Of a DNA stretch of 20,522 nt, positions 7,232-14,542 are shown piece by piece. Under the pieces are notes generated by a model that was not told the origin of the DNA, did no database searches, and saw only the letters and a program-made list of their open reading frames with translations. Every line of letters begins with the position of its first letter. The stretch's first letter is position 1. A program made the position numbers and the translations under genes. Source of the stretch: SCGC-AG-212-J23 sp035762345 (GTDB lineage: Bacteria; Pseudomonadota; Gammaproteobacteria; Burkholderiales; SG8-39); NCBI GenBank assembly GCA_035762345.1, contig DASTPE010000085.1:1-20522 (forward strand), written 5' to 3'.

Positions 7232-9537
7232 CGTCCCAACAGACGCTCGAGCCAACTCTTCGCTTTCTGCACCGTCTGCTCGACCGCCTCGACGGCAGCA
7301 TCCACGGTACCGGAGCAGGGCGCGCGCTCTTGCGGCGCGGACCCTTGCACGAAAGGAACCTCGGTGGCGCCGGGGCAGCTCGTGCCGCCGCGCAAGCCCG
7401 TCTGCGGGTCGATCCAGACCAGCTCGACGCGCTCGGGTTTGGCCAGCGCCAGCGGCTCGGGGCCGAGCGCGGCCATCATGTCGCCCCAGATGGGAAGCGC
7501 GGCGGTCGAGCCGGACAGGCGCGCGGCGCGGTTGTCGTCGTAGCCCACCCAGACGATGGCGAGCCGGTCGCCGCTGAACCCGGCGAACCAGGCGTCCCGC
7601 TGCTCATCCGTGGTGCCTGTCTTGCCGGCGACCGCGAGGTCCTGGGGCAGGAACCTGCTCAGGCTTTGCGCCGTTCCTTCGCGCACCACGTCCTGCAGTG
7701 CTGCGGCGAGGAGGTAGATCGGCTCCGGCGCGAAGACCTGCTCGACCGCGAGCGGGTAGCGGGTAAGCGGGCGCCCTTCCTGCGTCGTGACCTCGCGGAT
7801 CCCGCGCAGCGGCGAGCGAAACCCACCGCTCGCAATGGTCTGGTACATCTGCGCGACCTCGAGCGGGCTGAGCTCGATTGCGCCAAGAAGGGTCGAAGCG
7901 AACGGCCGCATCGGGCGCTCGACGCCGAGACGCCGTACATTGTCCAGAACGCGCTCGATGCCGATCTCGGTGCCCAGACGTGCGGCTGCGGCGTTGTAGG
8001 ACTGCGCAAGCGCGGTGCGCAACGGCACCATGCCGTGAAACTTCTTGTCGTAGTTCGCCGGCTGCCAGTCGGGCGCCCCGCGGCTCTTCCAGATGAACGG
8101 ACCATCGTCGATCGGGGTAAGAAGCGTGTACTTGGAAGGCTCGCTCAAAGCGGTGAGATAGATCGCCGGCTTCAGCAGCGAGCCGATCGGGCGCGAGGCG
8201 TCGAGCGCGCGGTTGTAGCCGCGGAAGCGCGGATCGCGGCCGCCGACCAGCGCCTGGATCTCGCCGGTCTGCGGGTCGCTCACGACGACCGCGCCTTCGA
8301 GCCCCGGCTCGCGATTAAAGCGGCGTTCCTTGTCGAATTGCGCGAGGCGTTTCGCGAGCGCGTTCTCGGCCGCTTGCTGCACGCGCGGGTCGAGCGTGGT
8401 GAAGATGCGCAGGCCCTCGGTGCGCAGGTCGGCTTCGTCGTAGTCGCGGCGCAGCTGCCGGTGCACGAGCTGTAGGAAGGCCGGATACGGCGTCGTGCCC
8501 ATGCCGGTCTTCTTGCTTACGTTGAGCGGGCTCGCGCGCGCCTGGGCATACTCCTCGGGCGTGATGCCTTTCTCGTCGCGCACCTCGCGCAGCACGAAGT
8601 TGCGCCGCTCGAGCGCGCGCTGGGCGTGGCGGTGCGGGTCGTAGTGCGCCGGCCCGCGGACCATGCCGACGAGGAGCGCCGACTCGGCTGGATTGAGGTG
8701 CTGGACCTCCTTGCCGAAGTAGAACTGCGCAGCCAGCCCGACACCGTGGATGGCGCGGTCGCGGTCCTGCCCGAAGTAGATCTCGTTGAGGTAAGTCTCG
8801 AGAATCTCGTCCTTGCCGTAGTGCAGCTCGAGCAGCACGGCCATGACTAGCTCGGTGAGCTTGCGTCGGACGGTCCGCTCCGGCGTGAGGAAGAAGTTCT
8901 TGACGAGCTGCTGGGTGATCGTGCTGCCCCCCTGCACGCGGTCGGTGAAAAGGCTACGGCCCGCCCGCGCCAGCCCGCGCACGTCGAATCCGGCGTGTGA
9001 GTAGAAATTGCGATCCTCGACCGCAACCAGCGTCTGGATGAAGTGCTTCGGCACATCGGTGAGGCGCACCAGCACGCGGTCCTCGTTGCCGGCCGGATAG
9101 ATGCCGCCGATCGCCAGTGGCTCAAGCCGCGCGAGCGGCAGCTCGGCGCCGTTCGCATCGCGCAATACGGCCACTTTGCCGCTATCGAACGCCACGCTTA
9201 TCCGCTTTGCCGGCTGGCGACCGTCCCAGAATACGAAAGGCCTCAGGGCGATCTCAAGCGAATCTCCGCTCGTCGCGAACCATCCGGATTCGCCCTCCGG
9301 CGGCGCCTCGCGATAGCCCAGTTGGCGCAGCTCTTCGACGACGTCGGCTTGCGTGATGCGCAGTCCCGCGTGCAGCTCGAGCGGCCGCGCGTAGATGCGC
9401 GCCGGCAACGCAAAGCGCCGGCCCTCGAACTCGTTGCGCACGCGGATATCGAGATACAGCGTGAAGCCGGCGGCCAGGAGTACGAGCGCGAGCGCCGCGT
9501 AACGGACGATTCTCCAGATTTTTTTGCGCCGAGCCAT
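7228..9537 (-). CDS. mrcB: Bifunctional penicillin-binding protein 1b (glycosyltransferase/transpeptidase)
   Basis: 769 residues, normal for class A PBP1b. A cytoplasmic KK/RR stretch and one membrane helix (about 11-30) anchor it. A UB2H-like region follows (about 40-150: FALPARIYARPLEL, LRITQADVVEELRQLGY). The GT51 glycosyltransferase shows catalytic E174 in VAVEDRNFYSH, QGGSTITQQ at 202-210, RKLTELVMA near 225 and ETYLNEIYFG near 247-256. The transpeptidase shows S453-LLK456 (SxxK), S513-Y-N515 (SxN) and K639-T-G641 (KTG). It polymerises and crosslinks peptidoglycan from lipid II. It is the first gene of a coupled operon with a TPR lipoprotein, a sigma factor and a zinc-finger protein. Confidence 0.95.
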   Translation of the reverse strand: MARRKKIWRIVRYAALALVLLAAGFTLYLDIRVRNEFEGRRFALPARIYARPLELHAGLRITQADVVEELRQLGYREAPPEGESGWFATSGDSLEIALRPFVFWDGRQPAKRISVAFDSGKVAVLRDANGAELPLARLEPLAIGGIYPAGNEDRVLVRLTDVPKHFIQTLVAVEDRNFYSHAGFDVRGLARAGRSLFTDRVQGGSTITQQLVKNFFLTPERTVRRKLTELVMAVLLELHYGKDEILETYLNEIYFGQDRDRAIHGVGLAAQFYFGKEVQHLNPAESALLVGMVRGPAHYDPHRHAQRALERRNFVLREVRDEKGITPEEYAQARASPLNVSKKTGMGTTPYPAFLQLVHRQLRRDYDEADLRTEGLRIFTTLDPRVQQAAENALAKRLAQFDKERRFNREPGLEGAVVVSDPQTGEIQALVGGRDPRFRGYNRALDASRPIGSLLKPAIYLTALSEPSKYTLLTPIDDGPFIWKSRGAPDWQPANYDKKFHGMVPLRTALAQSYNAAAARLGTEIGIERVLDNVRRLGVERPMRPFASTLLGAIELSPLEVAQMYQTIASGGFRSPLRGIREVTTQEGRPLTRYPLAVEQVFAPEPIYLLAAALQDVVREGTAQSLSRFLPQDLAVAGKTGTTDEQRDAWFAGFSGDRLAIVWVGYDDNRAARLSGSTAALPIWGDMMAALGPEPLALAKPERVELVWIDPQTGLRGGTSCPGATEVPFVQGSAPQERAPCSGTVDAAVEAVEQTVQKAKSWLERLLGR

Positions 9538-9591
9538 GGCTGGATTCTACTTGCGCTGGGACCGCAGAGATTCGGGCAAAATTCCGGCAAA
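9538..9591. promoter_or_regulatory. Short divergent intergenic region, mrcB / CHAP hydrolase gene
   Basis: Only 54 bases lie between the mrcB start and the proposed GTG start of the divergent peptidoglycan hydrolase, so the promoters probably overlap or extend into the coding regions. I see no convincing -10/-35 pair and no strong ribosome binding site for the hydrolase. Confidence 0.3.
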
Positions 9592-10323
9592 GTGTCGGCA
9601 AACCGGGAACTCGAGCTCGAGCGCGAGGTCGGTCGTGGCAACAAGGGCGCCGCTGTCAGGCGAGTGCAAGAATGGCTCAACTTGCGCGGCTACGGCGTGT
9701 CGATCGATGGTGACTTCGGCGGCGTCACCGAGGACGCCGTCATGCGCTTTCAGCGCGCGCACCGACTGCGGACGACCGGCCGCGTGGGTGCGCGCACCTT
9801 TGCGAGGCTGGTGGAGCCGATGGCGAGCGCGCTTCGCTGGCGCAAGCGCAAGCCATCGCGCCTCGCGACCGCGGTTCTCATGTGCGCCAGCGCGCACCTC
9901 GCGCAACATCCGCGCGAGGTGGGCGGGCCGAACCGCGGTCCGTGGGTGCGTCTCTATATGAAGGGCGTCGAAGGGCAGCCCTGGTGCGCGGGCTTCGTGA
10001 GCTTCGTCCTTGCGCAGGCCGCGGCCGTGGCGCGCGTGCCGATGCCGATCGCAGGATCGGTCTCCTGCGATGAGCTCGCCGCGCAGGCGAGGGCGAAGAA
10101 CATTCTCGTCGCGGAAGACGGTCGCGCCGCGCTGCGCGCGGGCGCGATTTTCCTCGTTCGCAGGACGCCGACCGACTGGACGCACACGGGCTTCGTGGCC
10201 GAGGCGCGGCCAGACCTTTTTACCACCATCGAGGGAAACACCAACGACGACGGCCAGCGCGAGGGCTACGAGGTCTGCCGGCTGAGCCGGGGCTACAAGA
10301 ACAAGGACTTCATCCTGGTTTGA
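9592..10323 (+). CDS. Peptidoglycan-binding (PG_binding_1) plus CHAP-type cysteine hydrolase
   Basis: 243 residues if the GTG at 9592 is the start; the frame is open further upstream, so the start is uncertain. The N-terminal domain (about 12-75) reads GNKGAAVRRVQEWLNLRGY, DGDFGGVTEDAVMRFQ and GRVGARTF, a classic PG_binding_1 repeat. The C-terminal domain (about 115-243) has QPWCAGFVSFVLAQ with nucleophile C132, then WTHTGFV with H198 and IEGNTND with N216, the Cys-His-Asn arrangement of CHAP amidases/endopeptidases. It should cut peptidoglycan peptides. No signal peptide or membrane segment is seen, which is odd for a wall hydrolase; it could depend on another export route or on lysis. It is divergent from mrcB. 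Confidence 0.82.
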   Translation: MSANRELELEREVGRGNKGAAVRRVQEWLNLRGYGVSIDGDFGGVTEDAVMRFQRAHRLRTTGRVGARTFARLVEPMASALRWRKRKPSRLATAVLMCASAHLAQHPREVGGPNRGPWVRLYMKGVEGQPWCAGFVSFVLAQAAAVARVPMPIAGSVSCDELAAQARAKNILVAEDGRAALRAGAIFLVRRTPTDWTHTGFVAEARPDLFTTIEGNTNDDGQREGYEVCRLSRGYKNKDFILV

Positions 10324-10360
10324 CTAGTACTTGCCGGCACTCACACAATGGGCAGGGCAA

Positions 10361-10780
10361 ATGCTGAAGGTTCGCGGAATTGACCACGTCGTGCTGCGCG
10401 TCAAGGACATCGCGGCCATGCGACGCTTCTACTGCGACGTCCTCGGCGCAACCCACGTCGCCTATCGGCCGGAATACGGGATGTCGCACCTGCGGGTCGG
10501 AACGGCAATGATCGACCTAGTGGAAGTTGCGGGGCCGCTGGGCAAGGCGGGAGGCGCAGGGCCCGGCAGGCAAGGCCGAAACATGGACCACCTTTGCCTG
10601 CGGGTCGAGCCGTTCGACGAGAAAGATATTCTCAACTACCTGCGCAAGCATGGCGTCGCGGTCGGCGACGTCGGGAACCGCTTCGGCGCCGAAGGCAACG
10701 GCGTCTCGATCTATGTGACCGACCCGGAAGGCAATACCGTGGAGCTCAAGGGACCGTCGGACGGGCGCGAGGCGCCCTAG
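10361..10780 (+). CDS. VOC family (glyoxalase/dioxygenase fold) protein
   Basis: 139 residues from the ATG at 10361; a TTG at 10331 would add 10 poorly fitting residues. It shows two beta-alpha-beta-beta-beta modules. The first starts IDHVVLRVKDIAAMRRFYCDVLG and the second MDHLCLRVEPFD, ending YVTDPEGNTVELKG. The four positions that hold metal in glyoxalase I-like enzymes are filled by H9, E55, H77 and E128, so the protein probably binds a divalent metal. Family members isomerise, cleave or bind small molecules; glyoxalase, lyase or dioxygenase activity cannot be told apart here. A palindromic repeat follows its stop. Confidence 0.87.
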   Translation: MLKVRGIDHVVLRVKDIAAMRRFYCDVLGATHVAYRPEYGMSHLRVGTAMIDLVEVAGPLGKAGGAGPGRQGRNMDHLCLRVEPFDEKDILNYLRKHGVAVGDVGNRFGAEGNGVSIYVTDPEGNTVELKGPSDGREAP

Positions 10781-10784
10781 CGCG

Positions 10785-10844
10785 TTTCGAATTCGGGGTC
10801 AGGGTGCGAATATGTAAAACGAGTTTCGACCCTGGCCCCGACTT
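10785..10844. repeat. Palindromic GGGGTCAGGGT repeat, copy 1
   Basis: About 60 bases with 12-base arms at 10794-10805 and 10829-10840 (one mismatch) around an AT-richer centre. The first 20 bases from 10786 are identical to the start of copy 2 at 15788, 5 kb away. It lies directly after the VOC gene. The length and hairpin form fit a REP/RAYT-type or small non-autonomous element, and it could also act as a transcription terminator. Confidence 0.75.
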
Positions 10845-10926
10845 ATCGCACACGAGCGAAGCAAGAGCGACCGATGCCGGGTCCATTGCCGATGAGACTA
10901 TTGTGTTTCGTGTTAGGTTGCCTTCC

Positions 10927-11337
10927 GTGACCAGCCGGCGAATCGCCATCGCGATCCTCCTCCTCACGAGCGGCGCGGCGCACGCTTGCCTGTTTGCCAC
11001 CAAGACGCCACCGCAGGGCTGGTATCAGTGGTCAGTCGCGCTCTTCGCGGGCGACGTCACAGCCGTCGAAAGGGATCGCGAGAAGCCGGTGGACATCATT
11101 ACCGTGCGCGTCGTCGAGGTCTTCAAGGGACCCGACGCGCCGAACGCCACGCTGACGGTGCACATCTCCAGCCGGCATTGGACTACCTGCAAAGCGGAAG
11201 TGCCGGCGTCCGGGGCGCGCGTGCTCGTCGGCATGAACGCAAACAGCGACGCGATGCTGGTGCCGCTATCAGCGGGCTTTGCCGAGCAGCTCAGAGGCTA
11301 CGGCACCCGGCTGCGTCAGCCGCCGACGCCCAAATAG
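10927..11337 (+). CDS. Small exported protein, possible NTR/TIMP-like fold
   Basis: 136 residues from the GTG at 10927; an in-frame GTG at 10903 would only lengthen the leader by 8 residues. A signal peptide is clear (about 1-20, cleavage after AAHA), leaving a mature protein that begins with Cys21. The mature part has FAGDVTAVE, then VRVVEVFKG and a later Cys88 (TTCKAE) before ARVLVGMN. An N-terminal Cys, a beta-strand pair ending in a VxxVFKG-like strand and a second Cys are typical of bacterial netrin/TIMP-like (OB-fold) domains, with a likely C21-C88 disulfide. That assignment is tentative and no function is known. The last 22 bases overlap the convergent livF gene. Confidence 0.68.
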   Translation: MTSRRIAIAILLLTSGAAHACLFATKTPPQGWYQWSVALFAGDVTAVERDREKPVDIITVRVVEVFKGPDAPNATLTVHISSRHWTTCKAEVPASGARVLVGMNANSDAMLVPLSAGFAEQLRGYGTRLRQPPTPK

Positions 11338-12014
11338 GTCATCGTGACCTGCCGGTCGGCGCGCAGCGCGACGGGCGTGCCCTCGAAGACCACCGTGCCG
11401 TGATCGATGACGTAGACGCGGTCGGCGAGGCGCAGCGCCATCTCGGCGTTCTGCTCAACGAGGAGCATGCTCACCCGCTCCTTCTTCAGCTCCTCGATGG
11501 TGTTCATCACCGCGGTCACCACGAGCGGTGCGAGGCCCTGCGAGGGCTCGTCGAGCAGCAAGAGCTCGGGGCCGGTGAGGAGCGCGCGGGCGATTGCGAG
11601 CATCTGCTGCTCGCCGCCGGAAAGCTCGCGCCCCTTGTGCCCCATCCGGTCCTTGAGGCCGGGGAAGCGCTCGAGAACGGTGTCGATCTGCCAGCGCGAG
11701 GCTTTGCGCTCCGCGATGGCCAGGTTTTCCCTCGCCGTGAGAAAGCTGAAGATGTCGCGCGTCTCGGGGACGAGGGCGATGCCCAAGCGTGAAACTTCAT
11801 TCGGTTTCAAACCGGCGATGTTCCTGCCCTGGTAGCGGATCTCGCCCGAACGGGGCGGCGTGAGGCCGGCGATGGAGCGAAGCGTGGTGGTCTTGCCGGC
11901 GCCGTTGCGTCCCAGGAGCGCCACGACTTCGCCCGGCGCCACGCTGAGCGACAGGCCGTGGAGAATGTGGCCCAGTCCGTAGAAGCTGTCGATGTTGCTG
12001 ACGTCGAGAATCAC
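11316..12014 (-). CDS. livF: Branched-chain amino acid-type ABC transporter ATP-binding protein LivF
   Basis: 232 residues from the GTG at 12014, which overlaps the livG stop (GTGA); longer in-frame starts lie inside livG. Walker A GRNGAGKT is at 35-42, the ABC signature LSGGE at 131-135 and Walker B LLLLDEP at 151-157. EQNAEMALRLADRVYVIDHG contains the switch and D-loop region typical of LivF. With LivG it forms the ATPase pair on the cytosolic face of the LivHM channel. The gene is last in the minus-strand transporter run. In Betaproteobacteria such systems also carry aromatic acids, amides and other substrates, so leucine transport is not implied. Confidence 0.93.
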   Translation of the reverse strand: MILDVSNIDSFYGLGHILHGLSLSVAPGEVVALLGRNGAGKTTTLRSIAGLTPPRSGEIRYQGRNIAGLKPNEVSRLGIALVPETRDIFSFLTARENLAIAERKASRWQIDTVLERFPGLKDRMGHKGRELSGGEQQMLAIARALLTGPELLLLDEPSQGLAPLVVTAVMNTIEELKKERVSMLLVEQNAEMALRLADRVYVIDHGTVVFEGTPVALRADRQVTMTYLGVGG

Positions 12015-12760
12015 GCCGCCATGCCTCCCAGATAGGCGCGGCGCACCTCGGCGTTGCGCTGGATCTCCTCCGCCGTACCCTCGGCGATGAGCGAGCCGAA
12101 GTGCATCACCGAAATGCGATCCGAAACGCTCATGATGATGTCGATCTTGTGCTCGATGAGAACGATCGTATAGCGGCCCTTGAGCGCGCGTACCAGCGCC
12201 ACCATCCGGCGCGTCTCCTCGGGCGAAAGCCCGGCGGCGGGCTCGTCGAGCAGCAGCACGCGCGGCGCGGCAGCGAGCGCGATGGCGAGCTCGAGCTGGC
12301 GCTGCTCGCCGTGCGAGATCTCGCGGGCCAATTGAAGGGATTTGTTCTCTAAACCTACGTCGGAGAGCGCCTGGCGGGCGCGATCGCCGGCATCGGGATA
12401 GGAAGCGGGGTTCTTGTAGGACATTCCTTTCCAAGACGGCCCGGTAGCGAACGCGGCAATCCAGGCGTTATCGAGCAGCGAGAACGCGGGAAACACGTTC
12501 GTGCGTTGGAAAGAGCGCGCAAGGCCGAGGTGCGCGACCTGATGCGCCGGGGTACCCGTAATGTCTTTGCCGTCGAGAAGAATTCTTCCAGAGCTCGGCG
12601 GGAAAGTCCCGGTGAGCAGGTTGAAAAGCGTGGTCTTGCCCGCGCCGTTCGGGCCGATGATCGAGTGCAGGCTGCCCGTCTCGATCGCGAGGCTCACGTC
12701 TTTCACGGCCGCGAGAGCGCCGAAGGACTTGCTCAGGCTCTCTGTCTGGAGGATTGCCAT
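12011..12760 (-). CDS. livG: Branched-chain amino acid-type ABC transporter ATP-binding protein LivG
   Basis: 249 residues from the ATG at 12760. Walker A GPNGAGKT is at 36-43, a variant signature ISHGEQRQLELAIAL starts near 148 (H in place of the usual G after S), and Walker B LLLDEP is at 169-174. The segment LARSFQRTNVFP and a long insertion (about 100-125) are typical of LivG rather than LivF. The start lies 28 bases inside the livM 3' end, and the stop overlaps the livF start by 4 bases, showing tight coupling. It pairs with LivF to power uptake through LivHM. Confidence 0.93.
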   Translation of the reverse strand: MAILQTESLSKSFGALAAVKDVSLAIETGSLHSIIGPNGAGKTTLFNLLTGTFPPSSGRILLDGKDITGTPAHQVAHLGLARSFQRTNVFPAFSLLDNAWIAAFATGPSWKGMSYKNPASYPDAGDRARQALSDVGLENKSLQLAREISHGEQRQLELAIALAAAPRVLLLDEPAAGLSPEETRRMVALVRALKGRYTIVLIEHKIDIIMSVSDRISVMHFGSLIAEGTAEEIQRNAEVRRAYLGGMAA

Positions 12761-13659
12761 CGCCAGAATCTCGACCACGCTTCGACCACGCCGCCGCGAA
12801 AGAACAGCACCACGATCACGAACGCCACGCCGAGGAGCAGCGGCCAGCGCTCCCAGACCACGCTCATGGATTCCGACAGCCAGATGAAGACGAACGAGCC
12901 GATGACCGGCCCGTAAAGCGAGCCCGAGCCGCCGATCAGCGTGGCGAACACCACGTTGCCCGAGGCGACGAAGCCGATCGCCTCCAGCGGCACGATGCCG
13001 AAGAGCATGGCGTAGAGCACGCCGGCGAGGCCAGAGAACGCGCCGCCGATCACGAACGCCGCCAGCTTGAAGCGCGGCGCGTTGTAGCCCACCGCCGTGG
13101 CGCGCACCTCGTTTTCCCGGATCGCCTGCAGTATCTTGCCGAATGGAGACTCGACCACGCGCCGCATCACCCAGAGCGAAGCGAGGAACAGGAGCGCGAC
13201 GAAAACGTAGTAGTTCATCGGGTCCTTGAAGTCGATGCCGAGGAACGCCGGGCGCGGGACGCCGGGCATGCCGTCCTCGCCGCCGGTAACGCTGGTCCAC
13301 TGGTAGGCGATGAAGAAGAAAAGCTGGTTCAGCGCGAACGTGAGCATGATGAAGTACAGGCCCGAGCGCTGCACGCAGAGGTAACCGACGAGCAGGGCGG
13401 AGAGCGCGCCGACGCCGGTGCCGATACCGAGCGCGAGAAAGACATTGATGGCGTAGTGCTTGAGGAGCCAGCCCGCGACGTAGGCCGCCGAGCCGAAGAA
13501 CGTCGCCTGGCCGAAGGAAAGCAGGCCGGTGTAGCCGAGCAGGAGGTTCAGCCCCAGGCCGAAGATCGCGAAGAGCCAGATCTCCGCCGCGATCACGGGA
13601 CGCACCACGAAGGGAAGCAGGACTATCGCGCCGAGCAGTAGGACCAGCGGGTTTTTCAT
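12733..13659 (-). CDS. livM: Branched-chain amino acid-type ABC transporter permease LivM
   Basis: 308 residues from the ATG at 13659, which overlaps the livH stop (ATGA). The protein is strongly hydrophobic, with eight to ten membrane segments. It carries the LivM motif GLGLNLLLGYTGLLSFGQA near 35-55. The coupling loop to the ATPase, SPFGKILQAIRENEVRATAVGY, lies near 188-210. It forms the inner-membrane channel with LivH. The 3' end contains the start of livG. Confidence 0.93.
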   Translation of the reverse strand: MKNPLVLLLGAIVLLPFVVRPVIAAEIWLFAIFGLGLNLLLGYTGLLSFGQATFFGSAAYVAGWLLKHYAINVFLALGIGTGVGALSALLVGYLCVQRSGLYFIMLTFALNQLFFFIAYQWTSVTGGEDGMPGVPRPAFLGIDFKDPMNYYVFVALLFLASLWVMRRVVESPFGKILQAIRENEVRATAVGYNAPRFKLAAFVIGGAFSGLAGVLYAMLFGIVPLEAIGFVASGNVVFATLIGGSGSLYGPVIGSFVFIWLSESMSVVWERWPLLLGVAFVIVVLFFRGGVVEAWSRFWRWQSSRQRA

Positions 13660-14513
13660 CGGATCCCGAACATTCCCTGCGGGCGCACGAGGAGTACCAG
13701 CGCCATCACCGCGAAGATCACAGCGGTGGACGCCTCGGTCCAGTACGCTGCCACCACCGCCTGCGCCACGCCGATCAGCAACCCCGCCGCGATCGCGCCG
13801 AGCAGGTTGCCTAGGCCGCCGAGCGCCACCACGACGAAGGCGATGCCGAGCATGTCGACGCCCATATTCGGATTGATTCCGCGGATCGGCGCCGTCAGGG
13901 CGCCCGCGATCCCCGCCAGGTAGGCGCCGAGGGCGAACGCCGCGGTAAACAGCCTGTGGATGTCGATACCCAGCAGCGAGACCATCTCCTTGTTCTCGAT
14001 ACCGGCGCGCATGATCGCCCCGTAGCGCGTCTTCTCGAGGAACAGCCATGTGGCGAGCACCAGCAGCCCGGCCACAACCATGACGAAGAGGCGATACTTG
14101 GGATAGAAGGTAAAGCCGAGATCGACGCCGCCGCGCAGGATCGGCGGCGGCAGGTGGCTGAAGCCGACGGGCCCCCAGACGACGATGATGCCCTCGCTCA
14201 GAATCAGCGCAAGCCCAAAGGTGAAGAGCAGCTGGTAGTCGTGTCCTGCGGCGTAGAGCCTGCGGATCCCGGCGTACTCGATCAACAGCCCGAGTGCCGC
14301 GACGCCGAGCGGCGCGATGAGCAGCGCCAGCCAGAAATTGCCGATCAGGCCGACGGTCGTGACGAGCAGGTAAGCCCCGATGGCGAACAGCGCGCCGTGT
14401 GCGAAGTTCGGGATGTTGAGGATCCCGGTGATCAGCGACAGGCCGAGCCCCATCAGGGCGTACAGCATCCCCGTCGCGATCCCGTTAAGGATCTGGCCGA
14501 GGAGTAAGTTCAC
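13656..14513 (-). CDS. livH: Branched-chain amino acid-type ABC transporter permease LivH
   Basis: 285 residues, the standard size. The N-terminal motif (GIATGMLYALMGLGLSLI, then ILNIPNFAHGALFAIGAY) is the LivH signature. The ATPase coupling loop reads EKTRYGAIMRAGIENKEMVSLLGI near 164-187. The protein is mostly membrane helices (about eight) and pairs with LivM. It starts 29 bases after the stop of the binding-protein gene and overlaps livM by 4 bases. Confidence 0.93.
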   Translation of the reverse strand: MNLLLGQILNGIATGMLYALMGLGLSLITGILNIPNFAHGALFAIGAYLLVTTVGLIGNFWLALLIAPLGVAALGLLIEYAGIRRLYAAGHDYQLLFTFGLALILSEGIIVVWGPVGFSHLPPPILRGGVDLGFTFYPKYRLFVMVVAGLLVLATWLFLEKTRYGAIMRAGIENKEMVSLLGIDIHRLFTAAFALGAYLAGIAGALTAPIRGINPNMGVDMLGIAFVVVALGGLGNLLGAIAAGLLIGVAQAVVAAYWTEASTAVIFAVMALVLLVRPQGMFGIR

Positions 14514-14542
14514 CTCAGGAGGCCAGAAGCCGCCTTAGTGTC

